Shown here: one piece after another, positions 5,128 to 6,594 of the stretch
Numbering within the stretch: position 1 is the first letter of the stretch
Layout of the letters: every line of letters begins with the position of its first letter
NCBI GenBank assembly: GCA_964506785.1
Contig: CAZDME010000065.1
Coordinates: 1-6,594 of the forward strand
Source of the DNA: CAZDME01 sp964506785 [NCBI: uncultured bacterium]
GTDB lineage: Bacteria; CAZDME01; JAYEMH01
Length of the DNA: 6,594 nucleotides
Direction of reading: 5' to 3'
Translations under genes and position numbers: made by a program
Notes under the pieces: model-generated
What the model was told of the DNA's origin: nothing
Seen by the model: only the letters and a program-made list of their open reading frames with translations
The model's database searches: none

Positions 5128-6423
5128 CTAACGCGGCCTGCCGATACTATCGTATTTAAACCCGAGATCTTTTATCTTTTGCCCGCTATAGATATTGCGG
5201 CCGTCGATAATAACCGGCACCTTCATCAAACGCTTGATTTTTTCTAAATTTAATTCCCTGAATTCGTTCCATTCGGTTAAAATAATTAAAACCTCAGCGC
5301 CGCTGGCCGCTTCATAGGCATCCTGGCAAAACTTTATCTGCGGAAGAACCCTGGCCGCCTTCTCCATGGCTGCCGGGTCAAAAGCCCTTATCTTCGCTCC
5401 TTCTTTTTCTAACGCCCCGATAATATCTATCGCAGGAGCCGACCTCATATCATCGGTATCAGGCTTAAAAGAAAGGCCCAATATACCGATTGTCTTTCCG
5501 TTTATATTCCACAAAGCCTTTTTCACTTTAGCTATGACCAGTTTTCTCTGCTCTTTATTTATCGCTTTAACCGCCCTTAGCAATTCAAACTGATATCCAT
5601 TCTTCTCGGCAATATGGATAAAAGCGTCTACATCTTTCGGGAAACAAGAACCGCCGTAGCCAATACCGGCCCGCAGGAAAGTTTTACCAATTCGCTTATC
5701 TAAGCCCATCCCTTCGGCTACTTTTACCACATCAGCCCCTACTTTTTCGCAAATATTAGAAATTGCGTTGATAAAAGAAATCTTTGTCGCTAAGAACGAA
5801 TTTGATGCATGTTTAATAATCTCGGCGCTTTTGATATCGGTAAAAACTATCGGGGCCTTCAAAGGTTTATAGAGTTCGGCCATAATCGTTCGGGCTTTTC
5901 CACTTTCCGTACCAATAACTATTCTATCAGGGTTCATAAAGTCATTGATAGCTGAACCTTCCCGCAGGAATTCCGGGTTTGAAATAACATCAAAATTTGC
6001 TTTCTTGGAATTATAGGTTTTTATGGTTTGCTCAACCCACTGTCCTGTTTCTACCGGAACAGTGCTTTTTTCCACAATCACCTTATAACCATCTAATTCT
6101 TCGGCAATTTCCCGGGAGACAGCTTCGACAAAAGAAAGGTCCGCCTCCCCGCTTTCTTTGGAAGGAGTACCTACGGCAATAAAGATAATCTTTGATTTTT
6201 TTACCCCTTCTTTTAAATTATTGCTAAAACTCAACCGTTTTTTGGCAACATTTCTTTGTACTAATTCTTCCAATCCCGGCTCATAAAAAGGGATTTTCCC
6301 TTCCTTTAATATTCCGACTTTTTCCTTATCGTTATCGACGCAGATAACATTATTGCCTAAATCGGCAAAGCAGGCACCGGTGACTAAACCAACATATCCG
6401 CTTCCAATGATACAAATATCCAT
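5128..6423 (-). CDS. ugd: UDP-glucose 6-dehydrogenase
   Basis: A 431-residue protein of the normal length for bacterial UDP-glucose dehydrogenase. The N-terminal NAD domain has GSGYVGLVTGACFADLG at 7-23 and FIAVGTP at 81-87. The central part has EKSTVPVETG at 118-127, SNPEFLREGSAI at 148-159 (E151), SAEIIKHASNSFLATKISF at 199-217 (K204, N208) and GYGGSCFPKD at 255-264 with catalytic C260 and K263. The C-terminal domain has GLSFKPDTDDMRSAPA and ends with the family-typical DGRNIY. It oxidises UDP-glucose to UDP-glucuronate with two NAD. It lacks the SPERIDPGN and HCIPIDP signatures of the second dehydrogenase in the cluster, so the two act on different substrates. The start is ATG at 6423 with only a weak GAAGAG 3 bases upstream; the protein begins directly with the Rossmann strand, which supports it. 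It is the first gene of the window and supplies the substrate of the decarboxylase at the far end. Confidence 0.95.
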   Translation of the reverse strand: MDICIIGSGYVGLVTGACFADLGNNVICVDNDKEKVGILKEGKIPFYEPGLEELVQRNVAKKRLSFSNNLKEGVKKSKIIFIAVGTPSKESGEADLSFVEAVSREIAEELDGYKVIVEKSTVPVETGQWVEQTIKTYNSKKANFDVISNPEFLREGSAINDFMNPDRIVIGTESGKARTIMAELYKPLKAPIVFTDIKSAEIIKHASNSFLATKISFINAISNICEKVGADVVKVAEGMGLDKRIGKTFLRAGIGYGGSCFPKDVDAFIHIAEKNGYQFELLRAVKAINKEQRKLVIAKVKKALWNINGKTIGILGLSFKPDTDDMRSAPAIDIIGALEKEGAKIRAFDPAAMEKAARVLPQIKFCQDAYEAASGAEVLIILTEWNEFRELNLEKIKRLMKVPVIIDGRNIYSGQKIKDLGFKYDSIGRPR

Positions 6424-6483
6424 TTTCTCTTCTTTTTATGTATCGCTGTTGCCTCATCTGGTCAGCCACAGCCTATTTCCTCT

Positions 6484-6521
6484 AAAAAGCTCTCTTGGAC
6501 AAAATCTAACAGCCAAGAGCT
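6484..6521 (-). terminator. Candidate intrinsic terminator or attenuator upstream of ugd
   Basis: On the minus strand AGC-TCTTGG (6521-6513) pairs with CCAAGA-GA-GCT (6498-6488), giving 9 pairs with a 2-base bulge (or 7 continuous pairs, CTCTTGG/CCAAGAG), with a 14-base loop and then TTTTT at 6488-6484. It lies about 60 bases before the ugd start. It could end an upstream minus-strand transcript from outside the window or act in the ugd leader. The stem is modest and the T run short. Confidence 0.45.
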
Positions 6522-6545
6522 ATAAGCTGACAGCGGCAAACATCC
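6507..6545 (-). repeat. Copy A of the heptamer plus GGCAAACA repeat element
   Basis: On the plus strand four heptamers TAACAGC, CAAGAGC, TATAAGC and TGACAGC (6507-6534) are in exact 7-base register; the minus-strand pattern is GCTNNNA/G. They run into CAGCGGCAAACATCC at 6531-6545, which matches 4950-4965 apart from one substitution and one missing base. The array contributes one arm of the candidate terminator at 6484-6521. The rest of the right edge (6546-6594) shows no gene or recognised site. Confidence 0.65.
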
Positions 6546-6594
6546 GTGTTTTTAGGTATTGTCCCCGGCTACGGCATGGGAAAAGGAGAGAGGC

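Noticed and set aside
6555-6566. GGGGACAATACC (minus strand) as part of a REP-like element
   Set aside because: There is a single copy at the window edge with no partner repeat and no transposase visible; too little to support a call.

Overview
The window is a nucleotide-sugar biosynthesis cluster. All six recognisable genes lie on the minus strand, so transcription runs from right to left. In transcription order they are: UDP-glucose 6-dehydrogenase (6423-5128), an RmlB-family NDP-sugar 4,6-dehydratase-like protein (4884-3847), a WbpA/TviB-type UDP-N-acetylhexosamine 6-dehydrogenase (3809-2496), a WbpP/TviC-type UDP-sugar 4-epimerase (2380-1445), a GmhB-type heptose bisphosphate phosphatase (1387-785), and a UDP-glucuronate decarboxylase (772 to beyond position 1, C-terminus missing). 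The last gene begins with TTG behind a strong Shine-Dalgarno sequence.

The enzymes form at least two coherent routes. UDP-glucose dehydrogenase plus UDP-glucuronate decarboxylase, at opposite ends of the cluster, would turn UDP-Glc into UDP-GlcA and then UDP-xylose. The adjacent WbpA-type dehydrogenase and WbpP-type epimerase would turn UDP-GlcNAc into UDP-GlcNAcA and UDP-GalNAcA, as in the Vi-antigen and O-antigen pathways. The epimerase has a small residue (Thr277) at the gatekeeper position, which fits N-acetylated substrates. GmhB belongs to the ADP- or GDP-heptose pathway. The RmlB relative would make a 4-keto-6-deoxy sugar if it is a dehydratase, but its catalytic triad is T-S-E instead of the usual T-D-E. 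No glycosyltransferase, flippase or polymerase lies in the window, so it is probably the precursor-supply part of a larger surface-polysaccharide or LPS locus.

The intergenic DNA is the least ordinary part. Three gaps carry degenerate tandem repeats of short period, each with a different unit: a 7-mer (minus-strand consensus near AGAAGAC) at 787-849, which also encodes the tail of GmhB; an 8-mer (AGTRTCA type) arranged as inverted blocks around a perfect hairpin at 2400-2490; and a 7-mer (GCTTATA type) joined to a shared GGCAAACA block, present upstream of both the UDP-glucose dehydrogenase and the RmlB-like gene (6507-6545 and 4925-4965). There is also a 10-bp inverted repeat at 4940-4987, a candidate terminator or attenuator at 6484-6521, and a consensus -10 box at 4903-4908.

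Organism: a heptose phosphatase with surface-sugar genes suggests a diderm, LPS-type bacterium. Moderate-to-low GC, short gaps and repeat-filled intergenic regions remind me of uncultivated lineages such as Omnitrophota, but this is a weak inference and the sequence alone does not establish it. No mobile element, tRNA, rRNA or CRISPR array is visible. No stretch longer than 300 bases lacks a gene; the longest gap (4885-5127) holds the repeat and inverted-repeat elements above.
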